64,000 bases of DNA from Rotaria sordida (Eukaryota > Rotifera > Eurotatoria > Philodinida > Philodinidae): assembly GCA_905250125.1 (NCBI GenBank), contig CAJNOL010000330.1, positions 62,001-126,000 of the forward strand, given 5' to 3'. Made by a program: the position numbers and the translations under genes. The notes under the pieces were generated by a model. That model made no database searches. It saw only the letters and a list, made by a program, of their open reading frames with translations, and had not been told where the DNA came from. Below are positions 42,302-54,310 of this stretch, piece after piece. Numbering within the stretch: the stretch's first letter is position 1; the number at the start of each line of letters is the position of its first letter.

Positions 42302-44809
42302 AGAATTTTAAAAAAATTTTTCTTATGATAATTCTACCATTTTATGTCAGATATAATAATCCGAGATTTTTGTTTTTGTTTAAAACAATTGAGACAAAAA
42401 AAAATAAGAAGAAAAGAATCATTGCAGTAGACTATTTTCTTTTTCCTTTATTTCATGTTTGAATATCGTCTTGAATAGTTAAGAAAAATGGCCTGTGATC
42501 AAATCTATTTTGTTTTTTGTCATTATGTGGATTTGCCCGATATTGTTTGTGTTTTTGTTATTTTGTATTTCTTCTTGCTTTTTGCCTTTTTTTTTTTGAA
42601 TACAAACATTGATAAAATATACATACTCTTTGGCTATGAATAAAGAAATTGGTTTTTTGTTTTCATAGCTTGTCAAAGAACTAACATGAGAATGCAATAG
42701 TTGTTATCTAAATAAAAATCAAGAATATTTTTCTTATTTTAATCAATAAAAATATCTCCGATTCATCTATACATTGTCTTTATTATCCAAGTTTTCAAGA
42801 TGAAATGAGGACACTTGACTAACTTCCATTTTAATTTTGTTGTCAGATCATGAATATTTAATCAATACAATGGTTTTATTAGGTCTTGTCAACTCAGTGA
42901 AGCATTTTAGTGTTTATGCAAGTCACCAAAAAAAAAAATTACAAACATGAAAAACAGAAGAATGAACTTTCATTTGACAGTCGATGATTTTGTTTTATCT
43001 CATCAATGTTCTGAAAGTTTACTTATTTACTCTTTTGTGTAACATTCATCTCATATATTGATAATAAATCTTCCTGATTTACTATCACTCATTGCAAAAA
43101 AAAATAACAGCATTGCGTTTGTTTATATTGATACAGACTGACAACTTCTTTTTGTGCCTATTCAAAGAGCGTAAGACGCTTATGTATTAATAGCATATTT
43201 ATTCATGTCATAGTATCAGACAGATGAAACTAAACCCAGTATTATTATCACCTATCGATGATAATGAAGACAATGACGATGAAAGTGAAGACTGTGAGCT
43301 AACTTTTCAAAGCAGCATTTGAATGTAGGATCATTAAAACGACTGACGAAATAATAAGATCCAATGTAACATGATGATGGTGTCGATGAGATCAAAAAAT
43401 TCAATGACTTTCCGATTATTACAGATATCCAAAGCAAACGATAAAATTAATCTTCTCATATCGGTTGCAATCGGTCTTCTTTCTACACCTAAACAAATCT
43501 GATCAGACAACAAATGAATATAACGAGTACTTGATCAACTATGGCAAATTACCATTAACGCTGCTCAGATAGTTTTGTAATAACCTAGTACAAAAATGCA
43601 GTTTTATTCTTAGTTAGATTTTATTTTTATTAACAAAATATGATGAAATGAAAAACTTTTATATTTTTGATAAGAGTCATTATAACTAAGAAAATTCACC
43701 CAAGAAAGAAAAACGATATATGAAGTACTTCCATTTTACTCGTCTTATGCTCTTCGTTTGAACTATATTTATTAAAACTAAAGTATCATTTTCAGTTCTG
43801 GAAGGTGAATATTTGAAGTCTTTTTGCAATCGATACGACATTATATATGTATATCTAATAGAAATGTACCACTGAAAAATCATACAGATTCTACCGCCAT
43901 AAAAAGAACCCAGGTTACTATTAATTTTAAAACATGTGAAGATGCAATTTGTGTATTTGAAGCACATGAATAACAATCTAAATAAAACAATTCATTATTT
44001 ACGTCTAGCAATAACCTGATGAAGAATTTCATCAATTTAAACACTTGGACATTCTTGCTAAGCTATTTGCAAAAGATCATTCACTCGAACATGGGCTGAG
44101 TCATGTAGAAACAGGTCACTACTGAGGGAATACTGAGCATTCGATCTGTTCGTTCAATTATTTATCAAGTTTCGAAACGTCTTTACAAGTGAGAAGAGAC
44201 TAAAACAGTTTACTTGTACGGCCCCAATAAATATCTTGTGGAATATATCTTTTCAGAATCTACTTAGGGCATACCAAAAGTAGTGCCAGTGACCTTTTAG
44301 TACCGTATAGTAAGCTTCAAAACAACTTTCTTTTTCTTTTCTAATCTGAATGATTGTTTACGATCTTAATTCATTTATAAAAATAAAAAAATATATATGT
44401 ATATGGGCAAAATCATCCGTTAGTGATGTCACTTCGCAAAATTAAAATGTCTTATCTTAGGATAATGAGCTTTCCTAGAGCTAATTTTTATATGTTACAT
44501 GTATGTTAAATTACTCTAGACATTCTGAAGAAAATAAGCACTAGAGAACTTTTTTCTATGGAATTATCAGTAATAATTAGCGTTGGCAATGTAACACAAC
44601 CAGAACATTGACTTTCGCTTTATACACTTTATTTTAAAAAAATTCTGAATTGAGGCAACATTTTTAAAAACAGACATAGTACATTCTGTAGACAACTGCA
44701 AAATCTTTATGCAAAATTGTTTCTGAGTATGCCTAAATTTTTCAAAAAATCGATTTACTTTTCATTAGTAACACGACCGAGTATGAATATACAAACGAAA
44801 AAATGCTCT

Positions 44810-45080
44810 TATAATCGAATGAGAAGTTCGACATCAATTCCAAATGGTACAAATTCTCCCTCGAAATCTCTAGAAGATGTTAAGACAGAAATTTTTTCTG
44901 TCTTGACATGATCTCTAGAAAACCGATTTTTAGAGAAATTTTTTTTCAAGCTCGCTCTTGCTGAAATTTTCACCATAGATGCAGACCATACCATAGGATC
45001 TATCTTGAAGTTTTCGAATTGTTTTTTCTCATATGGTTAGAGAGATATTTGTTAATTACTTTTTAATTGATTAACTAATT
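44810..45080. repeat. Dispersed repeat, copy 1
   Basis: About 270 bp similar to 49345-49610 in the RdRP gene. Shared motifs in order: AATTCNAAATGGTACAAAT, CTCCCTCGAA or its variant, a GAAAACNGATTTTT block, CATGCTGAAAAATT/CTTGCTGAAATTTTC, and a terminal GTTAATTAC...TTAACTAATTA block. Identity is patchy. It has no coding capacity. Family unknown. Confidence 0.5.
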
Positions 45081-45220
45081 AATAGTCAGCTGGAAGAATC
45101 AACATTTTCACATCTACCTATGCGAAAATAACTTAATCCAAAAAATAACCCTTGTCAAAAAATCAAAGTCAAATGAAAGGAGGTATATCCCGTTTTCCCT
45201 GAAATGACGCATATATACAA

Positions 45221-46923
45221 TAATGGCCAAAATGATAAAAACAATGTGTTTTTGATTTTTGTCCAGCAATATCCAGCAGCAAACTCGAATTTAAATAGTA
45301 GTTTGAATAGACAATGAAATTCTCTATCAATTGTAATCCACACTAAAATTTCATAGATAGACTACGAGAGCAAGGTTTCTAAAAAACCGAAAACGGTGAT
45401 TTTCATGTTCCAGTAGACTTTACAAGAATTAATTTTTGACAATAGCATATTATAGAGCAGAAAATACTGAATAGATTGAAGGATGGACACATTTTCTACG
45501 ATCTTCTCTTAATCTGTTTGGGAATTGTGGCCGCATATATACACAGCTTTGAAATTTGACTCAAGAAAGAAGCCCTTAAATACACTAAAATTGGGTTTTT
45601 TAGTATGAATCTTTTATTCCAACATACGTGGTATACATATAGATGTTACGAATAGTTTAGATAAAGTATATGTATATTTAGCTCAGTGTATTCTGTCATT
45701 GTTTATTGTACATGATAGACCATCTATCATAAGCATATATCGTAGCGGAGGTCGCTAAGATCAATCGTATGTTCTGATTTCCCGATTTTTTTTCTCGTTT
45801 ACTATAGCGAAACTATGCAAAGTATGCATAAGACACTATTATTGGTTTGTATGAAGCCCACTATTGCATTGACAATTCTAAAACCATATTGGTACACACG
45901 TTGTGAATACAATGTATTTCTATAAATACATACGGAAGTGTCTGACACAATCAAATTCTAAACCGCCAGATAACTATTTAACTTTTTGAAAGCCAAGCTC
46001 GTATTTATACGATTTCGAAATTTGACTAAGTAAAGAGATCCTTAGATACACTAAAATTAGAATTTTTATTATGGATTTTATTCCAATATACATGTTACAC
46101 GTATAGACATTATAGAGTAGTCTAGATAGAGTATACATATTTTTAGCTCGGTGCAGTTCGTCATTGTTTATAACTTATTCATAAAATCTTAGAAACTTAT
46201 ATTGCTCCAAAATCTATAATAGACCATTCTGTATTGACTTATCAATGAACTAGATTTACTGCTAGAACACTTTCCATTTCTTGTATCTTACACAACAAAT
46301 AGAAAAACTCTCTAGAAACTTTATGTTGTATATGCATACACTAGTCGAAGAAAGAGCACCGATCTACGCTATATAATTATGTAAAATTGTGATGCAGATT
46401 TTTATGTTGTTAATTGTTTCAAGAAATTTTATAGTTTATTACATTTTTAGGTTTTTATTTCAAAATAGACATCGTATATCTTTAACATTAAGTTTGAATC
46501 AAAAAAATTATGAATAATACTTTTCAACTATAATTAAATTTCTGTAGAAAAAGAAAGTCGGCTTCAAAAGGGTTAAAGAGTTATAAGCATTGAAAAAAAA
46601 ACCGAAATCAATTTGAAAACCACTGAAAATCAACTAAAAACAAAAAAAGAATTTCTTCATTTCTGTGATCCTTGCACACTTTTAAAAGAATATTGTAGAA
46701 AACTTAGCAAATTTTCATCTTATTCAGAATTTCGTGCTCTTTAAAATAATATACGAACAAAAACTATGTCTTCTGAGATTTGATAATCACGATTTTCAGT
46801 TTCTTTTTTAGAAACCTTATTCTCGAAATTATTGTTTATTTAAACTACTATTCGGATTTAAGTTAGATATTTGGTATTGTACGAAAAAATCAAAAATATC
46901 TTGTATTATCAATTTTGACCACT
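45221..46923. repeat. Old foldback element with internal direct repeats
   Basis: The left arm (about 45221-45520) and the right arm (about 46660-46923) are imperfect inverted copies: for example TAGTAGTTTGAATAGACAAT on the left against TAGTAGTTTAAATAAACAAT on the complement of the right, and AAGGTTTCTAAAAAACCGAA against AAGGTTTCTAAAAAAGAAAC. Between the arms a block of about 150-170 bp occurs twice in direct order (45549-45700 and 46011-46180), sharing GAAATTTGACT, TACACTAAAATT, TTTTATTCCAA and GTCATTGTTTAT. No protein is encoded. Divergence between arms suggests considerable age. Confidence 0.6.
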
Positions 46924-47135
46924 ACTATATATATATAACGATAATAATTAGCGACAACTATCTAATATTCATTATACTTAGTGACTATTGTTAGCCAATC
47001 AAATTGTTCAACCGTCACATCTTTGGGAAAATGAATAATTGTGAATATTTTTAGAAAGTTTATTGTGTTAACTAGAAACTTGATGGAAATGAATAAAAGA
47101 ATTTAGTTAACGAATTCTATCAAATAAGAATAACA

Positions 47136-50100
47136 ATGGCAGAAAATCCGTTTATTGATACAACAATTAATTCAACAAATACATTTCTTGTTAATCCAGA
47201 AGCTCATACATCACTTCAACTTCTTCATCGACGCTCATCGGATGAAGATGAAGATGATGAAGATGAAGATGATTTAGTCGAAGGAGATGAAATAGTAGAA
47301 GAAGAAGAGGACGAAGCAGATGAAGAAGTAGAAGAAACCGAAGATGATAATGGTGATGATACTCTAAATGCAGAGTTCAATAATGATCATATTAAACGCT
47401 CAATATCTTCACCAAAAATTTCTTCATTATCATCATGTCCTTTTACTGTTGGTTGGGGTCGTGGTTCACAATCAATATCTATGGTAATAATATTTATTTA
47501 TTTTTCATAAATAAAATTCTTTTGAATTTTAGACTCCTCCAAGTCCAACATCTATTTCTCTTGGTTGTGAATATACAACTGTTATTGATGAATATAAATC
47601 TGAAACTTCACTCTCTAAACAAGTTAATAGCAATGATCAACATCTAACACCTATATCAACACCACCAACAACAATTAGTAAACAAGCAATAAACGGTTAT
47701 CATCATGATGAATTTATTCTAGTAAATATTCATTTTTTTTTGTTTCTTTTAAAATTTGATATGAAATAAAATAATTTCCTATATAGAAAAAACGTTTCAA
47801 TGAAAGAATTGATTTTTCATTTAATGCAAGTACAACAAAAATTGTTTTTGACAATGAATCTGGTTATAAGAAAGCTATTCGTGCTCTTGAATTCTATCGA
47901 ATTGAAAATGAACCAACACGAAATTATGCTGATATATGGGCATTTTGTTTAAATTCTCGAACAACACGTTTTTATTATCGTTCTGAATTTGAATCTCAAA
48001 GATTAAATAATAATTCAAAAGAATCAATAATACCACTACCACCACAAACACGTATATCACCTATTGATTTATTAGCTCCAGATAGTCAATTTTGGTTTGT
48101 ATTTGAACGACGACCAATTTTTAATGAAATAAAATTTAATATTGATATTGAATCAATAAAAAATCAATCTGAATCTATTACAAATAGTACAATATTAGGT
48201 CGAATTAAATTTTTTCGTGGTATTCATGTTACATTATCATATGGAGCATTAACATCAATGAATGAATATTATTATCATCCAGAATATTGGTTTTCAAAAA
48301 GAACTGAATGGACGGTAAATTATTTATTTTTATTTTTGAAATCAAAATAAATCGGTTATTTATAAATTAGATGTAATAATTAAATAGAACATCTCTAGTA
48401 TGATGAAGAGTTTAGATCAAATTTTACAAAAAAAAAAAAAAAAACGAATAAAAACTGATGGTCTTTCTATGCATTGTTTAATAGAGCAGCTATATTTGAA
48501 TTACAGATGATTGGTTTTTTTTTGTTTTGATTAAAATATGTTGAATTTTGTATAGATTCAAATGAATTGAATCTTCACATGTTGCTATGGAGATATGAGT
48601 CATTTGAATATCACTTCTTTTTCAGTCGAAAGAGATAAAATAACTTTTACTTATTATTTTATTCTAAATAATTCGAATGAATCTATCATTAACAATTATC
48701 ACATATAGTTCACTAGTCGCATTATCATATTTATGTATACTTAAGGCACACTAAAAATAATAGTTCTATAATATTTCATCATTTCTCATTTACTATGATA
48801 ATATTAGAATTTCGATCAAAACTGTTCTGTTTCGATATACAACGAATGATAATTTTTTTAAGTTTACATTGATCATAGATTACTTGTTGGATAGTGTCAC
48901 AACTCAGATCAGTTTGCACTTGCAATTTGCCAATTGTAACATAAGGATCATTATTAGCGAGACAATGGATCTGTTTGATATTTTCAGATTCACTGGATTG
49001 TGCTTTATTTTCAACATCTTCTCAACTTTCACAAAGCTATTCATATCATCTTTCAAAGGTGTAATCTAGTCATCAAAAACAAAAGATAGCACAATACGGA
49101 CTTATATGTAAAAAAGAACATTTTCCTTAGCCATTTAAATCTGAAGATGAACATCTTCAGTATAAATTTCAATATTATCATAACAACTAAAGACTAATGA
49201 AGTATTATAGAATTTTAGAGCACTGTTTGGACTATTAGTTTATATAACGAGAGAAAACTTCTGTAGTGTGTTATAGTGCTATTGCCTGTGCTTTTAGTAT
49301 ACCCTAAGAATACGTATATGAGCCTATTCATTTATTAGCGACGTCTTGTAACTGAATGAGATTTTCCAAAAATCAATTCTATATGATACAAATCCTTCTT
49401 GAAGATCATAAGATGAGAGCAAAACAAAAAGCCTCATTGTGTGACAAAATCAGATATCTGGAAAACTAGTTTTTTGAAAATCGATCATGCTGAAAAATTC
49501 CCCGTAGATATAGTCTATGGCGTAGAATCTACTTTTAAATATCTAGAAGTTTTCGTTTATAAGGTTCGAAAGGTATTCATCAATTATATCTTAACTAATT
49601 AGTTTATTTTTATTTAGATTGTATTTCGTTTGAGAAGACTCGAACTTGAAAGATTTGAAGAGAAAAAAGTGATCAATGATAACAATTTCATAAAAATATA
49701 TAAGAAATCAATTCTTCCAGCAGACTTAATTGATCGAGCAGTTATATTTACAGTTGATCGATTAGGTTTTAGTGTTTATATTTGTACTAAAGGCAATGTT
49801 CATGAATATACAAGAATTATATCTAGTGGTAAATAATTATTAATAGTTTATTTTTAATAAAAAAATTTTTTTTTTTATAATAAAACTAGGTGAAAATCAT
49901 AATCAACTAGATCGTATACCAGCAAATAATAAAGATTGTCCAATATTTTCTACAATATGTTTACAAGCATTCGTTAAAACAAATCAATCTAATAAATATT
50001 CTAATGATCATGATAAATATTCTGCACTTGAACAAGTAAAAATTTTATTCAAACATTTATTAGATTTTTTTTATTCAAATCAAATTATTGTTTGTTTTGC

Positions 50101-53100
50101 ATCAATTAAATCATATCGAGGTTGTTTAACAAATATTCCAGCATTATTAAAAACATTTCAAACATCAATACAAATATATGCATTTACAATGTTTAAAAAT
50201 GTTGGTTATTCAATTGAACAAAAAATATCTCAACAAAAAACAATTCGTCAATCATTACTTCATTTATCAAATAATGATGATGATAAATTTTATCGTTTAT
50301 GTCTTTATTTATTTCGACGTTCAACTGAATATCATTTTTTAAATGTAAGTAATTAATACAAAAAAAAAACAATATGATTTTATTTTTTTGGTTGAATATT
50401 TAAGCTTGAAAATGAATTAAAAGAAGCTAATAGAGAATATGAAAATCAATTAGAACAATGTAATGCATTGAATGAAAAAATGGCAACAATTTTATCACCA
50501 CCAAGAGAGAAGTATAATTTTTTTTTATTAATAGATCTATTTAGAGATAATATAATATTAAAAAAATTGTATTGATTTTTCTTTTCTGTCTATTAAAAAG
50601 TTTTAGACTTAGACTGAATTAAAAAACTTTAATGGTAAACTTGAATTTTGGCATGAGTGATAAATTTTTTTTTTCAATTAAAACAAAAAAAATAGTAATT
50701 ATTCAATAGGTTTTTGTTTTCTTTTTTATTTAGTTTTGCTTATGTTCCATCATTACGTGTAACACCAACAACAATTCAAGTTCAACCATTAAAACTTGTT
50801 AAACTTCATCGTGTTCTTCGAGAAAAAAATTTTAATGATCCAATGAGTTTTGCACTTGTTGAAATACGTGATGAAGCTAATAAACCTTTATATGCACGTG
50901 ATTTTCGTTCATTAAGATTAAAATTTAAACAAATACTTACTGAAGGTATTCAAATAAATAAAATTCATTATCGATATTTACATCATTCAATGTCACAAGT
51001 TAAAGAAAAACAATTTTGGTTTCTTGATAATCATTATTCATTAGAAAATGTTTTATCATGGATGGGAAATTTTGATAATGAACATGTTGTTGCTAAACAT
51101 GCTGCACGAATAGCACAATGTTTTACATCAACTGAACCATCTATTAAAGTATAAATATATAATTAATTAATTAATCAAATTTTATCCTATTTTATTATAG
51201 ATTCCTGCTGAACATGTTAAATATATTTCAGATATTGAAACAATAGATAAACAATATTGTTTTACTGATGGTGTTGGTACATTATCACAGAAATATTGCA
51301 AACAGGTTTCTTTCTTTTTTTTTTACAGTTTTTCAAATTCTATTTGAATAATATCTTAAATATTTAGGTACAAAAAGCATTAGGAAGACGTTATATGCCA
51401 AGTGTACTACAAATTCGATATGGTGGTTGTAAAGGTTAGATAAAATTTTTGAATGCAAAAAAAAAACTGCAGAAACTTCAATCTTGATTGTTATTTTTCT
51501 AGGAACTGTTTCAGTTGATCCACGACTTGATGATCAACCTCAACAACTTATTCTTCGTGAATCTATGCTTAAATTTACAAGTGATCATGATCAATTAGAA
51601 ATTTGTAAAGTTTCTTCACCACGTATGTTTACAAAATTCTAATTGAAAAACAACAAAAACAAGACAGATTTTTGTTTTTTTGTAAATTAAGGTGCACTTT
51701 ATCTTAATCGTCAAGATATTCTTCTTCTATCTAGTCGTGGTATACCTGAATCACATTTTCTTGTTTTACAAAATGAAAATCATTTATGGCTTGTACAAGC
51801 TTTATTATGTTCATCAGTTGCATTTGAATTATTAAATGATCGTGTTGGTCCAACATATTTTAATTTTCGTGATATAGCTAAAGGTATTAATCTTGTTGAA
51901 GAACCATTTTTTTTACAACTTATTATAACATGTGGTCATGATTGTGTATCAAAATTTCAACAACGTGCTAAAATAAAAACAGCGAAAAATAAAGCAAGAA
52001 ATATGTTTGGAATTGTTGATGAATATGGTGTACTTGAATATGGACAAGTATTTATACAATATAATCATATAAATGATGATAAATTAGATATAATTGATAA
52101 ACCACCTAGTATACCACCAACAATATTAGATAATGTTAAAGTTGTTATAACAAAAAATCCATGTCATCATCCAGGTGATTTACGAACATTTACAGCTGTT
52201 GATAGAATTGAATTAAGACATCTTGTTGATGTTGTTGTTTTTCCACAAAAAGGTCATCGACCACATCCAAATGAAATATCAGGAAGTGATCTTGATGGTA
52301 AATAGAATAAGAATTAAATTTAACAAAAAAAAAAAAAAATAAATAAAAGACTAATAATTATTCAATATTCTTAGGTGATGAATATGCTGTTATATGGGAT
52401 CCAGATTTAGTACCATCAACAACAAATGATGATCCATATGATTATGATTCACAAGAAAGACCAATTAAACTTGATCGTCCTGTTGAAAGAAATGATATTA
52501 ATGAAATTGTTCTTGATATAGCTGCACAAAATTTAACTGGTGATATGTCAAATTTACATTTAGCATTAGCTGATTTATTAAGTACACGTCATCCTGAAGT
52601 TGTACGTTTAGCAGGTCTTATTTCACAAGAACTTGATGCACCAAAAACTGGTAAACATCCAATAACAAATGAAGAATTACATGCCTATCGTGTACATTTA
52701 CTTAAAGAACGTTATCCAGATTTTATGATGAAAGAACGTTATAAATCATATCTATCAGAAAAAATTATTGGTATAATTAAGAAAGATTTTGTTTTTGTAA
52801 TATTGAAATTGATTTTTTTCTTTTTCAGGACAATTATATCGATCAGCACGACGTGCGATTATTCGATGGCATAAAGCTGCTCGAACACATTGTAGTTTAC
52901 GTCATTTACATGCTGTGCAAATTGAAGATGAATTAAATGATGATGATGATAATAATAATAATAATAATAATTTTGAAATATCAAATACTAATCATTCAAC
53001 TTATTCTCATAATACATGGCGACAACAATCATGTAATAATACAGGAAATTATCATGAACCATCATTAAATCTTGATTCTGATTTAAATCATCCATTAGCT

Positions 53101-54310
53101 AAATCTCAAACACGATGGGCAAGAAATTTATTTTCAATGTATCGTGAAAATTTACGTAATATAATAAGTGTATTTAATTATCAAGATGAAATTGATTTAT
53201 TTTGTCGTTGTGAAGCACTTGATCAAATAGCATCAGGTAAACAAGATCTTAATATATCAGCTGGTCTTGAATTACAACGTTTAATTGATACAACACGTCG
53301 ATATTTTTATCATGATTTTAATCAATTATCTCAAGATTTAAATTTAAAACCATTACATAATAATATATGTACACGTGATTCATCATGTACTGAATGTGAA
53401 GAAATTAAATTAGCACGAGCAGCTGCTTGTTATTATGTTTGTTATTCACAAGCTGCTAAACAATCAACAAAGGCACGTTCTCGTATATTAAGTTTTCCTT
53501 GGTTATTTGGTACATTATTAACTGAATTAAAAAGAAAGAATCAAAATTTAAATAATAATAATAATAATCATATATCAAAACATATTGTTATTGGACGTGC
53601 AATGCGTAATATAACAAAACGATTAATTGAAAATAATGAATTAAAATTAAAAATTTTTTGGCCAGCTTATTCAGATAAAGCTCATCTTTATTTACGTTCA
53701 ATAAAATCAACTATTATAAATAATTTGAAATTATTTAAACATGATATTATTGAATATGATCAACAAACAAATTCAATGTCTTTATCAAAAATTTTATTTA
53801 TTGAAATAATGAATAATTGGTTAAGAAAACAAAATATTTTTGGTCAACGTAAGTTTTTCTATTATTTGAAGAAAAAAAAAAGAAAGAAAGATTTTTTTGT
53901 CCTTCTATAAAGATTCAACTGCAGATAGAAAACCACTTATTCGTGAAATTTGTTGGCATCAATTATTAATATATTTTATATCAATAAATAATGAAGATAT
54001 TTTTAATGAAAATTTTTCAAATTTATTATCTAATTTTGAAAAATATCAAATTGTTTTTCAATCATCAAATAATTCATTAATGATTGAACGTTATATTGAA
54101 CATATTAAATGTGAAATATCAATATCATCTATTGATTTTGATAATTCAATGTATAATTATTGTATATATTTAATACGTCTTTGTTTTCGAATAGCACGTG
54201 AGCAAAAATCAAATGAATATGCAAATTTAAGTGATTATTTGATACTTGCTTTACAATCGATTGGCATTGAAAAAGAACTTAATGACATTTCGATTGATAT
54301 TGATACCTAG
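47136..54310 (+). CDS. Cellular RNA-dependent RNA polymerase (QDE-1/RRF-1/EGO-1 family)
   Basis: Copies RNA into complementary RNA, feeding small-RNA silencing. About 1,650 residues in some 14 exons, start MAENPFIDTTINSTNTF. The N-terminus has an acidic run (codons 36-75). The catalytic half begins near 50740 (YVPSLRVTPTTIQVQPLKLV, then HRVLREKNFND) and includes CFTDGVGTLSQ, MPSVLQIRYGGCKG, DILLLSSRGIPESHFLVLQN, NPCHHPGDLRTFTAV and, at about 52280-52395, the double-psi beta-barrel metal site SGSDLDGDEYAVIWD, split by an intron after DLDG. The three aspartates are intact, so the enzyme is predicted to be active. The C-terminal helical region ends SIDIDT (stop 54308-54310). A 1.3-kb intron (48315-49617) carries a dispersed repeat; other introns are short. 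The full length, intact motifs and regular splice sites argue for a live gene. Bdelloids are known to have many RdRP copies. Confidence 0.95.
49345..49610. repeat. Dispersed repeat, copy 2, in an RdRP intron
   Basis: Diverged copy of the repeat at 44810-45080, in the same orientation, sitting in the last part of the long RdRP intron. It ends about 7 bp before the next exon. See copy 1 for shared motifs. Confidence 0.5.

Larger units (their letters stand above)
42302..47135. other. Intergenic, DDX43-like gene to RdRP gene
   Basis: About 4.8 kb without a recognisable gene. 42302-44500 is AT-rich single-copy-looking sequence. 44600-46923 is largely old repeats, described separately. The last 200 bp before 47136 should include the RdRP promoter. 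Short open frames are not supported by composition or similarity. Confidence 0.5.

Noticed and set aside
43252-43976. Minus-strand frames near 43.3 and 43.8 kb
   Set aside because: Short, isolated, without recognisable motif or supporting splice sites.
47136-54310. A viral origin for the RNA polymerase gene
   Set aside because: The DLDGD double-psi barrel site, HPGDLRTF motif and many host-type introns place it with cellular RdRPs, not with viral right-hand polymerases.
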